Source: Candidatus Jidaibacter sp.
Lineage (GTDB): Bacteria > Pseudomonadota > Alphaproteobacteria > Rickettsiales > Midichloriaceae
Length of the DNA stretch: 5,685 nucleotides
Direction: 5' to 3'
Assembly (NCBI GenBank): GCA_021298045.1
Contig: JAJTHY010000146.1
Span: 1 to 5,685, forward strand
Both the position numbers and the translations under genes were made by a program. Under the pieces are notes generated by a model. The model was given only the letters and a program-made list of their open reading frames with translations, ran no database searches and had not been told where the DNA came from. Positions 1-5,577 of this stretch are shown here, piece by piece (within the stretch, counting starts at the first letter, position 1; each line of letters opens with the position of its first letter).

Positions 1-61
1 AAGAATCAATTTTGATGAGGTAAATTGCCTTTTTGATAGAGTTGCAATAATTCTCCCCCGG

Positions 62-74
62 CTGACGTAGTCAG
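62..74. repeat. Small perfect hairpin next to the large palindrome
   Basis: CTGAC, a 3-base GTA loop, then GTCAG gives a 5-bp perfect stem. It lies 3 bases left of the larger palindrome at 78-160, so the two hairpins could stack as one structured block. The function is unknown. There is no T-run on either side that would make it a terminator by itself. Confidence 0.5.
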
Positions 75-77
75 TCT

Positions 78-160
78 AAGCGCTGGCTCAAAAAATTTGT
101 ATATAGTTGGGTGCATAGCACCCGCATATACAAATTTTTTGTCCCCCCCAGCCAGCGCTT
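78..160. repeat. Large nested inverted repeat (83 nt palindromic element)
   Basis: Three sets of arms nest inside each other. The outer arms AAGCGCTGGCT (78-88) and AGCCAGCGCTT (150-160) pair over 11 bp. The middle arms at 89-104 and 126-141 pair perfectly over 16 bp. The cap GGGTGC-ATA-GCACCC (109-123) pairs over 6 bp. The main asymmetry is an unpaired TCCCCCCC at 142-149. A transcript of either strand would fold into one long hairpin. On the plus strand the outer arm runs into CTTTTCC, so it could act as a weak terminator for plus-strand transcription. Its size and nesting fit a dispersed palindromic element of the general kind known in Rickettsia genomes, but I cannot assign a family. A 63-codon minus-strand frame (6-197) reads straight through it and has no ribosome binding site. 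I treat that frame as incidental. Confidence 0.85.
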
Positions 161-221
161 TTCCTTCAGGATTATGTTTAAATGATTTCAATAACATATC
201 TGTTCAAGGACAATTTATTAT

Positions 222-228
222 AGGAGGG
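222..228 (+). promoter_or_regulatory. Strong Shine-Dalgarno before the 36-codon frame
   Basis: AGGAGGG at 222-228 is essentially complementary to the 3' end of 16S rRNA. If the core AGGAGG is taken, it stands 4 nt before ATG 232 and 7 nt before ATG 235. The spacing favours the second ATG. It is the strongest ribosome binding site on the plus strand of this window, which is why the short frame after it is listed at all. Confidence 0.5.
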
Positions 229-231
229 TAG

Positions 232-342
232 ATGATGGCAAAAAAAATTCTTATAACAAGTGTGGGGTACTATAGCTTTAGCTATATTAGTATAATTCGA
301 CTATATGGTGTTTTAGAGGGGGAGATGGGATTGTTTTTTTAG
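232..342 (+). CDS. Possible 36-residue small protein, or the 5' remnant of a decayed gene
   Basis: Two tandem ATG codons (232 and 235) follow an AGGAGG at good spacing and open a 36-codon frame that ends at TAG 340-342. The product begins MMAKKILITS and is otherwise rich in Tyr, Ile, Ser and Phe. It is mildly hydrophobic with no clear membrane helix, signal peptide or known motif. The start AKKILITS recalls the beginnings of several nucleotide-binding enzymes, but the resemblance stops there. The frame closes next to a 14-bp palindrome and 16 bases before the 69-nt palindrome at 359-427. It may therefore be a gene start cut off by decay or insertion, a genuine small protein, or chance. No convincing -35/-10 pair was seen upstream, only an AT-rich TATTAT stretch overlapping the spacer. 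I do not recognise it. Confidence 0.3.
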   Translation: MMAKKILITSVGYYSFSYISIIRLYGVLEGEMGLFF

Positions 343-354
343 CTTATATAAGCT
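341..354. repeat. 14-bp perfect palindrome
   Basis: AGCTTATATAAGCT reads the same on both strands. It follows a run of seven T (334-340) and starts inside the TAG stop of the small frame. It has no loop, so it is more like a protein-binding dyad than an RNA hairpin. The T-run is on the wrong side for a plus-strand terminator. No function is assigned. Confidence 0.45.
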
Positions 355-358
355 GTAT

Positions 359-427
359 AATTTGGTTTAGGGGCTTTGCTTGACTTATGCAGCCTACATA
401 AGTCAAGCGAAACGCCTAAACCAAATT
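359..427. repeat. Second large nested inverted repeat (69 nt)
   Basis: The outer arms AATTTGGTTTAGG (359-371) and CCTAAACCAAATT (415-427) pair perfectly over 13 bp. The inner arms GCTTGACTTATG (378-389) and CATAAGTCAAGC (397-408) pair over 12 bp around a 7-nt loop (390-396). The short segments between them pair partly. The element shares the nested design of the palindrome at 78-160 but not its sequence, so the two are not copies of each other. There is no T-run after it on either strand, so an intrinsic terminator is unlikely. A dispersed palindromic or MITE-like element, or a structured RNA, fits better. I see no convincing target-site duplication at its ends. Confidence 0.85.
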
Positions 428-829
428 CTCATATATTAATTATATGCAAATGAGTTTAGATTAGCCTTGTCTAGCCTTGAACCTTGGGTTCTCTTTGTTT
501 ATTACGTAAATACGACCCTTTCTACGAACGATTTTGCAGTTCTTATCTCTTTTTTTCGCAGACTTTAATGATGATAAAACTTTCATGACAACGCATAAAT
601 ATAAATTTCCATCTGGCGAGTATATGTATCATTTCACGTTTTATCAAGTGCTAATTTCATTTTTCGTGATTTGTTACTATTGCCGCCCATTTATGGTAGG
701 TTTTGCAGTCCTTTTTTCCGCTACTTTGTTACGACTTAAATTGGATTCACTTGCCTTTCAAGGGCTTGGAGTTTTAAAAACTTTAGCAATTGATCAATTT
801 TTGGTTAAGTCCCTTAAGGATAAACTTTG
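428..829. other. Gene-poor spacer with no supported gene
   Basis: About 400 bases separate the second palindrome from the stop codon of the NTT-like gene. A 99-codon plus-strand frame starting at TTG 534 and ending at TAG 831-833 is open here. It lacks a Shine-Dalgarno before either the TTG or its internal ATG, has no recognisable motif, and overlaps the end of the minus-strand gene by 3 bases. I regard it as chance or as decayed coding sequence. Small dyads are present: GAACC-TTG-GGTTC (479-491), AATTGATCAATT (788-799) and CCTTAAGG (812-819). The last two lie where a terminator for the minus-strand operon would be expected, but neither has a proper GC-rich stem followed by a T-run. No tRNA was seen. 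Confidence 0.55.
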
Positions 830-2242
830 TTAGCAAATCAACTTTTTCTCTTCAACAGCTTTGGTGAACTTGCCGCCCAGGTAAATGGCGGTTATGAACC
901 AAAGGGCTAGGAGAGGGAATCCCAATATGCCGGTAATGCCTAAATAATAAAACTTGCCTGCAGCTTCCCCGAAGGAAGATTGTAACGGCTTGAGTAGCAT
1001 GTTAATTAATGAGCTACCATCTTTAGCTGTGCGTGAGCCAAAGGTTTCTATCCAAGCCTGCGCTTTGAATCTTGCTTCTCTAGTTACTGGTATATAAAGC
1101 TGCTTGAGGGTAGGGCCATTTAAAGAATAGTTAATGGCTTTAGAAGCTAGCATAATGCCATATAAAAATGATAATGAATCTAAAAATAAGAAGCCAATTA
1201 GTGCCAAGCTAACAACGATAGGTGTAATTACGAGAGAAACTCTAACACCTAAAAAGCGAGTGATACTGCTGATTCCAAGCAAAAGGCACAGCAGTGAAAC
1301 TGCGTTAACGGTGGAGCCATAAATGCTTAAATAATTTGTGAGCGCAACGCCAGTATAATGCAAGCTTGCTGTGATTTTGAAGTTAAAATCAAAGATGGTT
1401 ACCAAAAAATCATAAATAAAGTTCACCATGAAAATCCCTAGCAAATATTTATGCGCTAATATCAGCTTAAATCCAGAAAAAAATCCAGGAGCCTCTTGCT
1501 TAGTGAGCTCATCATTTATCTTGTTTTGCTCTTGGAAAGAAACTAGCAGATCCTTAGGAGTTGTTCTCAAAAAATATTTAAATAGCGGAACTATGCAGAA
1601 GATTAAAATACTTACAATAAACATGGAAAGACCATCTGTGTACAGCCCCAAGCGATATGGAAGCCCACCTACTGCATATGGTAAAATCATGCCGCCAATT
1701 TGGCCAATTGCAATTACTAATGGGAACCCATGCTTTGCTGATGTAGGTTCGGTAGTGTCGGAACTAAACGCCCAAAATAGTGCCACCACTAGAGATCCAA
1801 AACTCTCAACCAAGATATAACATAAATATCCTAGGGCTTGTACTGCAACAAAGGTTAACAAGGGCATTTCGGCTTTTGGGTAGGCGGGGTCTTGTGCAAA
1901 TGTTATTGCAATAGACATTAGCATAAAGCAAACACTATAGATAATTGGCATAAATACAAGCATCTTCCGCCAAGAAAGCCGTTCAAGCGCTTGGGTATAA
2001 GAAATGACTAAAGGCAGCAAAACAATTACAGATAAAGTTTTAGCATATGGAAGGTCCATCTTGTCTACTAACCCAATAAAAATTGCATCTCTTAATGGGC
2101 GCAAAGTCCAATATACACCAATTATAAGGGCGAACATAAGGCCCATAAGCAAGAATTTTCGAAACTCTGCCCTTTCGAACTTGCCAAAGTTAAAGCGACT
2201 TATTTTAATTAAGAAGTCTATAGTATCGAATTTAAATATCAA
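830..2242 (-). CDS. NTT/Tlc (Npt-type) nucleotide transporter family protein
   Basis: An inner-membrane carrier of the ATP/ADP translocase (NTT, TLC) family. Members exchange or import nucleotides and are typical of obligate intracellular bacteria. The 470-residue product has about 11-12 hydrophobic segments (roughly 29-47, 67-85, 93-114, 129-157, 172-194, 205-224, 257-285, 300-325, 333-355, 357-372 and 431-457). Family-like blocks include YWTLRPLRDAIF (44-55), matching the LRxxKD region, then LFWAFSSDTTEPTSAK (155-170), and a late KAQAWIETFGSRTAK block (393-407) corresponding to the family's K-GKA...G-R-GK region. It is slightly shorter than the usual 490-530 residues. The substrate cannot be read from sequence: it could be ATP/ADP, other NTPs or NAD. 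The start is TTG at 2240-2242. An in-frame TGA at 2252-2254 limits extension, and starting at the next Met (33) would cut into the first helix. GGA five bases upstream is a weak ribosome site. It lies 29 nt after nuoG on the same strand and is probably cotranscribed. Confidence 0.82.
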   Translation of the reverse strand: MIFKFDTIDFLIKISRFNFGKFERAEFRKFLLMGLMFALIIGVYWTLRPLRDAIFIGLVDKMDLPYAKTLSVIVLLPLVISYTQALERLSWRKMLVFMPIIYSVCFMLMSIAITFAQDPAYPKAEMPLLTFVAVQALGYLCYILVESFGSLVVALFWAFSSDTTEPTSAKHGFPLVIAIGQIGGMILPYAVGGLPYRLGLYTDGLSMFIVSILIFCIVPLFKYFLRTTPKDLLVSFQEQNKINDELTKQEAPGFFSGFKLILAHKYLLGIFMVNFIYDFLVTIFDFNFKITASLHYTGVALTNYLSIYGSTVNAVSLLCLLLGISSITRFLGVRVSLVITPIVVSLALIGFLFLDSLSFLYGIMLASKAINYSLNGPTLKQLYIPVTREARFKAQAWIETFGSRTAKDGSSLINMLLKPLQSSFGEAAGKFYYLGITGILGFPLLALWFITAIYLGGKFTKAVEEKKLIC

Positions 2243-2271
2243 AATAATCCATCAACATATATTATTAAGCC

Positions 2272-4290
2272 TTAATAGTTAACTATATTCTTTGTGCACT
2301 CAGCCATGGTCTTAGAGTTTCTAGAGATAGGGTCTGTCATATAAAAGTTTTTAATTGGGTTTTGTAACCTATCCAAGGAGAAGTCACAAGATCTACCAAG
2401 GTCTGAATTAATTGTTTCGCCTTTGGTAATGTCAATATTAGCAAAAACAGGATTCACTTTAACCATGCTTTTGCGCACAGCATTTAAGCTGGTTTCTGCA
2501 TCTATCCCTATCAATTTAGAGAGCTCTGAGAAAATTATCCACTCTGGTTTAGCATCTCCTAAAGGCGCTACAGCAGCTCTAGTTCTTTGAACTCTGCCTT
2601 CGAGGTTAACATATGTTCCATCTTTTTCAGTATATGCTGGTGCTGGCAAAATTACATCAGCTTTAGGAGCTGATCTATCACCATGATGCCCTATGTAAAC
2701 CACAAATCTCTGGTTTGAAAGATCAATCTCATCCGCGCCTAAAAGGAATAACATATCCATTTGCGTTGCGAGCATTTCACTTGTTGCTTTTCCTGACTTT
2801 TCAGGAATAAAGCCAATATCAAGCCCACCAACTCTAGATGCAACCCGTTGCATAACATTGAAACCATTCCAATCATCTTGGATAAAACCAAATTTAAAGC
2901 CAAGTTTCTTAGCGTAATATAGAACTGCGCTTGCATCCTCGCGCGCTAAAGCACCAGATCCAATTATAAGCATAGGGCGTTTATATTGCCCAAGTGTCTC
3001 ACAGTAAGGATGTTGATTAGATGCTATCTGCGTGAGCAACCAAGGGTTATCTCCTAAATATTTGTAGTTATAGTTTAAATCAACCTTCTCACCAATTAAG
3101 GCTATTTGCATGCCGTTTTGTACAAAAGCTTTTCGTAAACGAGCATTGAGTATCGGAGCTTCATGCCTTGGATTGCTACCTATTATCAAGCAAAAATCTG
3201 CTTCTTCAATGCCTTTGATTGTGGTGTTAAAAATGTAATCAGAGCGATTGTGATTTTCAATAGGGCTGCCATCTTGTCTACAATCAAAGTTATGAGATCC
3301 AATCCCTTTCAAGAAATGTTTAGCAGCATACATAGTTTCTACATCGGTGAGATCACCAGCAATGGCGCCAATTTTTTGTGGGCTTGAGTTAGCTATTTTT
3401 TCTTTTATAGCATTCAAAGCTTCTTCCCAACTACATGGGGTGAGTTTGCCACCTTTTTTGATCATAGGTTGATCTAAGCGTTGGTATTTCAAGCCGTCAT
3501 AGGCAAACCTGGTTTTATCTGCAATCCACTCTTCATTCACAAATTCATTGAGACGAGGCAAAATTCTCATTACTTCATTGCCCCTGCTATCAATTCTGAT
3601 ATTGCTACCTACAGCATCCAATACGTCTATCGATTCTGTTTTAGTAAGCTCCCAAGAACGTGCCTTAAAAGAGTATGGCTTTGATGTTAAAGCCCCAACA
3701 GGGCATAAATCAATGATATTGCCAGAAAGCTCTGAGCTGATTGATTTCTCTACATAAGTAGTTATCTGCATTTGCTCGCCGCGATCCACCGCACCAAGCT
3801 CACAAGTACCTGCAACATCTTCTAAAAAGCGCACGCATCTTGTGCAGTGTATACACCTGGTCATGAAGGTCTTAATCAAAGGCCCCATATTCTTGTCTTC
3901 AACAGAGCGTTTGTTTTCAGTAAATCTGTTGTTGCCTTTACCATATTTCATTGCTTGATCTTGCAAGTCACACTCACCAGCTTGATCGCATATTGGGCAA
4001 TCTAAAGGATGATTAATGAGTAAGAACTCCATTACACCTTCGCGCATCTTTTTTACTTCTTCGGTATTAGTATGGATGACCATCCCATCTGCAATTGGTT
4101 GAGCACAACTAGCAACTGGTTTTGGAATTTTATCTACTTTAACTAGGCACATACGGCAGTTGCCAGCAATTTCTAAGCGTTCATGGTAACAAAATTTAGG
4201 GATTTCCGCACCGGCTTCTTCACATGCTTGAAGCACTGTATAATGATTTGGAACTTCTACAACCTTGCCATTAACTGTAACTGATATCAT
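2272..4290 (-). CDS. nuoG: NADH-quinone oxidoreductase subunit G (complex I 75 kDa subunit)
   Basis: The largest peripheral-arm subunit of respiratory complex I. It passes electrons from NADH through iron-sulfur clusters toward quinone on the cytoplasmic face of the inner membrane. The 672-residue product has the domains in order. A 2Fe-2S ferredoxin domain carries N1b ligands C34, C45, C48 and C62. A His-Cys3 4Fe-4S site (N5) uses H94, C98, C101 and C107. A second 4Fe-4S site (N4) uses C146, C149, C152 and C196. A molybdopterin-oxidoreductase-like domain runs from about 216 to 570, followed by a C-terminal tail with NFYMTDPISR (648-657). The N7 cysteines found in E. coli and Thermus are absent. 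The segment DAVGSNIRIDSRGNEVMRIL (225-244) has Ser where N7-type proteins carry Cys, as in mitochondria. Length and both termini match the alphaproteobacterial/mitochondrial type, so the ATG at 4290 is well supported despite a weak ribosome site. No other nuo gene is adjacent: an unknown gene lies 49 nt upstream and an NTT-like carrier 29 nt downstream. Confidence 0.97.
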   Translation of the reverse strand: MISVTVNGKVVEVPNHYTVLQACEEAGAEIPKFCYHERLEIAGNCRMCLVKVDKIPKPVASCAQPIADGMVIHTNTEEVKKMREGVMEFLLINHPLDCPICDQAGECDLQDQAMKYGKGNNRFTENKRSVEDKNMGPLIKTFMTRCIHCTRCVRFLEDVAGTCELGAVDRGEQMQITTYVEKSISSELSGNIIDLCPVGALTSKPYSFKARSWELTKTESIDVLDAVGSNIRIDSRGNEVMRILPRLNEFVNEEWIADKTRFAYDGLKYQRLDQPMIKKGGKLTPCSWEEALNAIKEKIANSSPQKIGAIAGDLTDVETMYAAKHFLKGIGSHNFDCRQDGSPIENHNRSDYIFNTTIKGIEEADFCLIIGSNPRHEAPILNARLRKAFVQNGMQIALIGEKVDLNYNYKYLGDNPWLLTQIASNQHPYCETLGQYKRPMLIIGSGALAREDASAVLYYAKKLGFKFGFIQDDWNGFNVMQRVASRVGGLDIGFIPEKSGKATSEMLATQMDMLFLLGADEIDLSNQRFVVYIGHHGDRSAPKADVILPAPAYTEKDGTYVNLEGRVQRTRAAVAPLGDAKPEWIIFSELSKLIGIDAETSLNAVRKSMVKVNPVFANIDITKGETINSDLGRSCDFSLDRLQNPIKNFYMTDPISRNSKTMAECTKNIVNY

Positions 4291-4339
4291 ATTTAAACCG
4301 AAAATTACCCTACCAAATCATATACCACAGCCCTACAAG

Positions 4340-5347
4340 TTAGGCCATATAAATCTTGCATTCTTGCTGTGAATCGATTGAAATACTTCCAATCACATCG
4401 TCTATTATAACTTTGCAGAATTTTGAAATAAATGTTAACTGTTCGCATACTTCCCCACTTACTGGATAGCTAGTATCAAAAGCAGCTTCAATGCAGCATA
4501 TGGTGCTTAGTTTTATTATTTCAGCAATATTAGGGGTGCTAGATAGCTTATTTTTCTTTGCTATATCAAGCGCCTTAAATTTTTTGCTTCCGGGATTATC
4601 TGTTTGCAAAAATTCAAGAAGAAGTCTACTTGACTCCATTCTTTTGAAAAAATGCTCTACACAGCGTATTAGTCTCATGCACTCGTAAAATGTTATATTT
4701 AAGCAAATACTCATAACTGATAAACGCCTTGCGGCATCATAGAGCAGAGTTGTATAAAGTTGGTCTTGGGAATCAGTAGGTTTTATGGTTGCGGGCAACT
4801 TCGGTTTCAATGGATCGTGGGTGAGCTGTTTGATTAAAATTTTGGTGGATAGCAATTGAATGTTTGTGTTAAGATAGAAAAATTTATCTGCAAAACAAAG
4901 CTTATCCTCATCAACTGATAAACCCAAATTTTTGATCAATGCTACGTAGCTTGGGCAGTATTTATCAAATTTTTCTGCGTGCAACAAATAAGTTAATACA
5001 GAGCTATTAGAAATTTGATACTCTAAATCTTTTAAAGAAATGATATTTAAAAAATAAAGTGTGCGCACTCCTACTAAACTTTTTTTAAATGCAGATCCTC
5101 TGTTTGATATATCAATCAAAGTATTTAATATTTTATTAGCGTCAAGCTTTAGGATTAAAGGTAGCATTCTGGAAACACCCTCTTGGAACAATCTTTCTTT
5201 TAATAATAAGTGCATTAAAAGTATGGCATCTTTATCATCAAGAATAATAGCACCTGCAAAACAGACTTCTAATTGATATAATTTTGCTTTTTCGCTTTGG
5301 CTAATATCTTCTATGTGTCTTGTTTCATAACTTTTAATCGTGTTCAA
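4340..5347 (-). CDS. Hypothetical protein, 335 codons; probably coupled to or continuous with the 66-codon frame upstream
   Basis: I do not recognise this protein. It is 335 residues long, rich in Leu, Ile, Lys and Ser, and looks mostly alpha-helical. It has no signal peptide, no clear membrane helix and no catalytic motif that I can see. Segments such as DAILLMHLLLKERLFQEGV (40-58) and the Leu-rich middle suggest helical-repeat packing, but no repeat unit is regular enough to name. Cysteines are scattered (C29, C131, C151 and a CC pair near 285) and do not form a metal site pattern. The only upstream start in frame is TTG at 5345-5347, which overlaps the stop of the preceding frame as TTGA. 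There is no Shine-Dalgarno before that TTG. Translation must therefore come from coupling, or from a frameshift at the six-T run (5346-5351 on the plus strand) that would fuse the frames into about 401 residues. It ends 49 nt before nuoG, on the same strand. Confidence 0.7.
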   Translation of the reverse strand: MNTIKSYETRHIEDISQSEKAKLYQLEVCFAGAIILDDKDAILLMHLLLKERLFQEGVSRMLPLILKLDANKILNTLIDISNRGSAFKKSLVGVRTLYFLNIISLKDLEYQISNSSVLTYLLHAEKFDKYCPSYVALIKNLGLSVDEDKLCFADKFFYLNTNIQLLSTKILIKQLTHDPLKPKLPATIKPTDSQDQLYTTLLYDAARRLSVMSICLNITFYECMRLIRCVEHFFKRMESSRLLLEFLQTDNPGSKKFKALDIAKKNKLSSTPNIAEIIKLSTICCIEAAFDTSYPVSGEVCEQLTFISKFCKVIIDDVIGSISIDSQQECKIYMA

Positions 5348-5544
5348 AAAATTTCTAGTTTTACATGGTGGCCTTTTTCTAAAGCTTCAAGGCAAGCGAA
5401 AAGAGATTCTTCTTGACTATAATTTAAAATTTTTTCAACTGTGAGTTGCTCAAGTAATGATTTTTTAAATGTTTTAAAATTGCAGGATCTGCAAGTGGAT
5501 TCTGAAGAAATTAAATTTTCAGAATTTAAAGTATATTGAAGCAC
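5344..5544 (-). CDS. Hypothetical small protein or N-terminal part of the following gene (66 codons)
   Basis: The frame opens with GTG at 5542-5544 behind AAGGAG with 5-nt spacing, the best initiation signal on the minus strand of this window. The 66-residue product is soluble-looking and carries a CRSC pair (C18, C21) followed by a Lys/Leu-rich helical stretch. It resembles nothing I know. It stops at TGA 5344-5346, inside a TTGA overlap with the 335-codon frame. One extra T in the T6 run would read on as ATT TTT TTG AAC and join both frames without a gap. The strong start here and the missing ribosome site for the next frame make a single split gene at least as likely as two genes. It lies 33 nt after the RND pump gene and is probably on the same transcript. 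Confidence 0.6.
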   Translation of the reverse strand: MLQYTLNSENLISSESTCRSCNFKTFKKSLLEQLTVEKILNYSQEESLFACLEALEKGHHVKLEIF

Positions 5545-5549
5545 AAAAT

Positions 5550-5555
5550 CTCCTT
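5550..5555 (-). promoter_or_regulatory. Shine-Dalgarno AAGGAG that sets the GTG start
   Basis: On the minus strand AAGGAG is followed by ATTTT and then GTG (5544-5542). This spacing and match decide the GTG as the start of the 66-codon frame. The downstream 335-codon frame has nothing similar before its TTG. Confidence 0.7.
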
Positions 5556-5577
5556 TTTTGAGCGCGTAATATATGTG

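Noticed and set aside
6..197. 63-codon minus-strand frame through the first palindrome
   Set aside because: It has no ribosome binding site, and about 40% of its codons come from the arms of the palindrome at 78-160. Its product resembles no known family. It is more simply explained as an open frame through a structured element.
479..491. GAACC-TTG-GGTTC as a tRNA T-arm or terminator
   Set aside because: The loop is too short for a T-loop and no acceptor, D or anticodon arms can be drawn around it. The stem is only 5 bp with no strong T-run.
788..819. Dyads AATTGATCAATT and CCTTAAGG as a terminator for the minus-strand operon
   Set aside because: Both are loopless AT-rich palindromes without a GC-rich stem leading into a T-run on the minus strand, so an intrinsic terminator cannot be supported.
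1..829. CRISPR array in the gene-poor left part
   Set aside because: No direct repeat recurs at regular spacing. The repeats present are inverted and differ from each other.
534..833. 99-codon plus-strand frame with a hydrophobic middle
   Set aside because: It starts at TTG with no Shine-Dalgarno. The first internal ATG also lacks one. No motif is recognisable, and it overlaps the end of the carrier gene. The hydrophobic stretch is what T-rich sequence gives by chance.
1428..1820. 130-codon plus-strand frame
   Set aside because: It lies wholly opposite the NTT-like gene, whose protein has clear family blocks in that stretch. It is a shadow frame.
3163..3757. Several plus-strand frames of 67-74 codons
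   Set aside because: All lie opposite nuoG, whose reading is certain from its cluster ligands and conserved tail.
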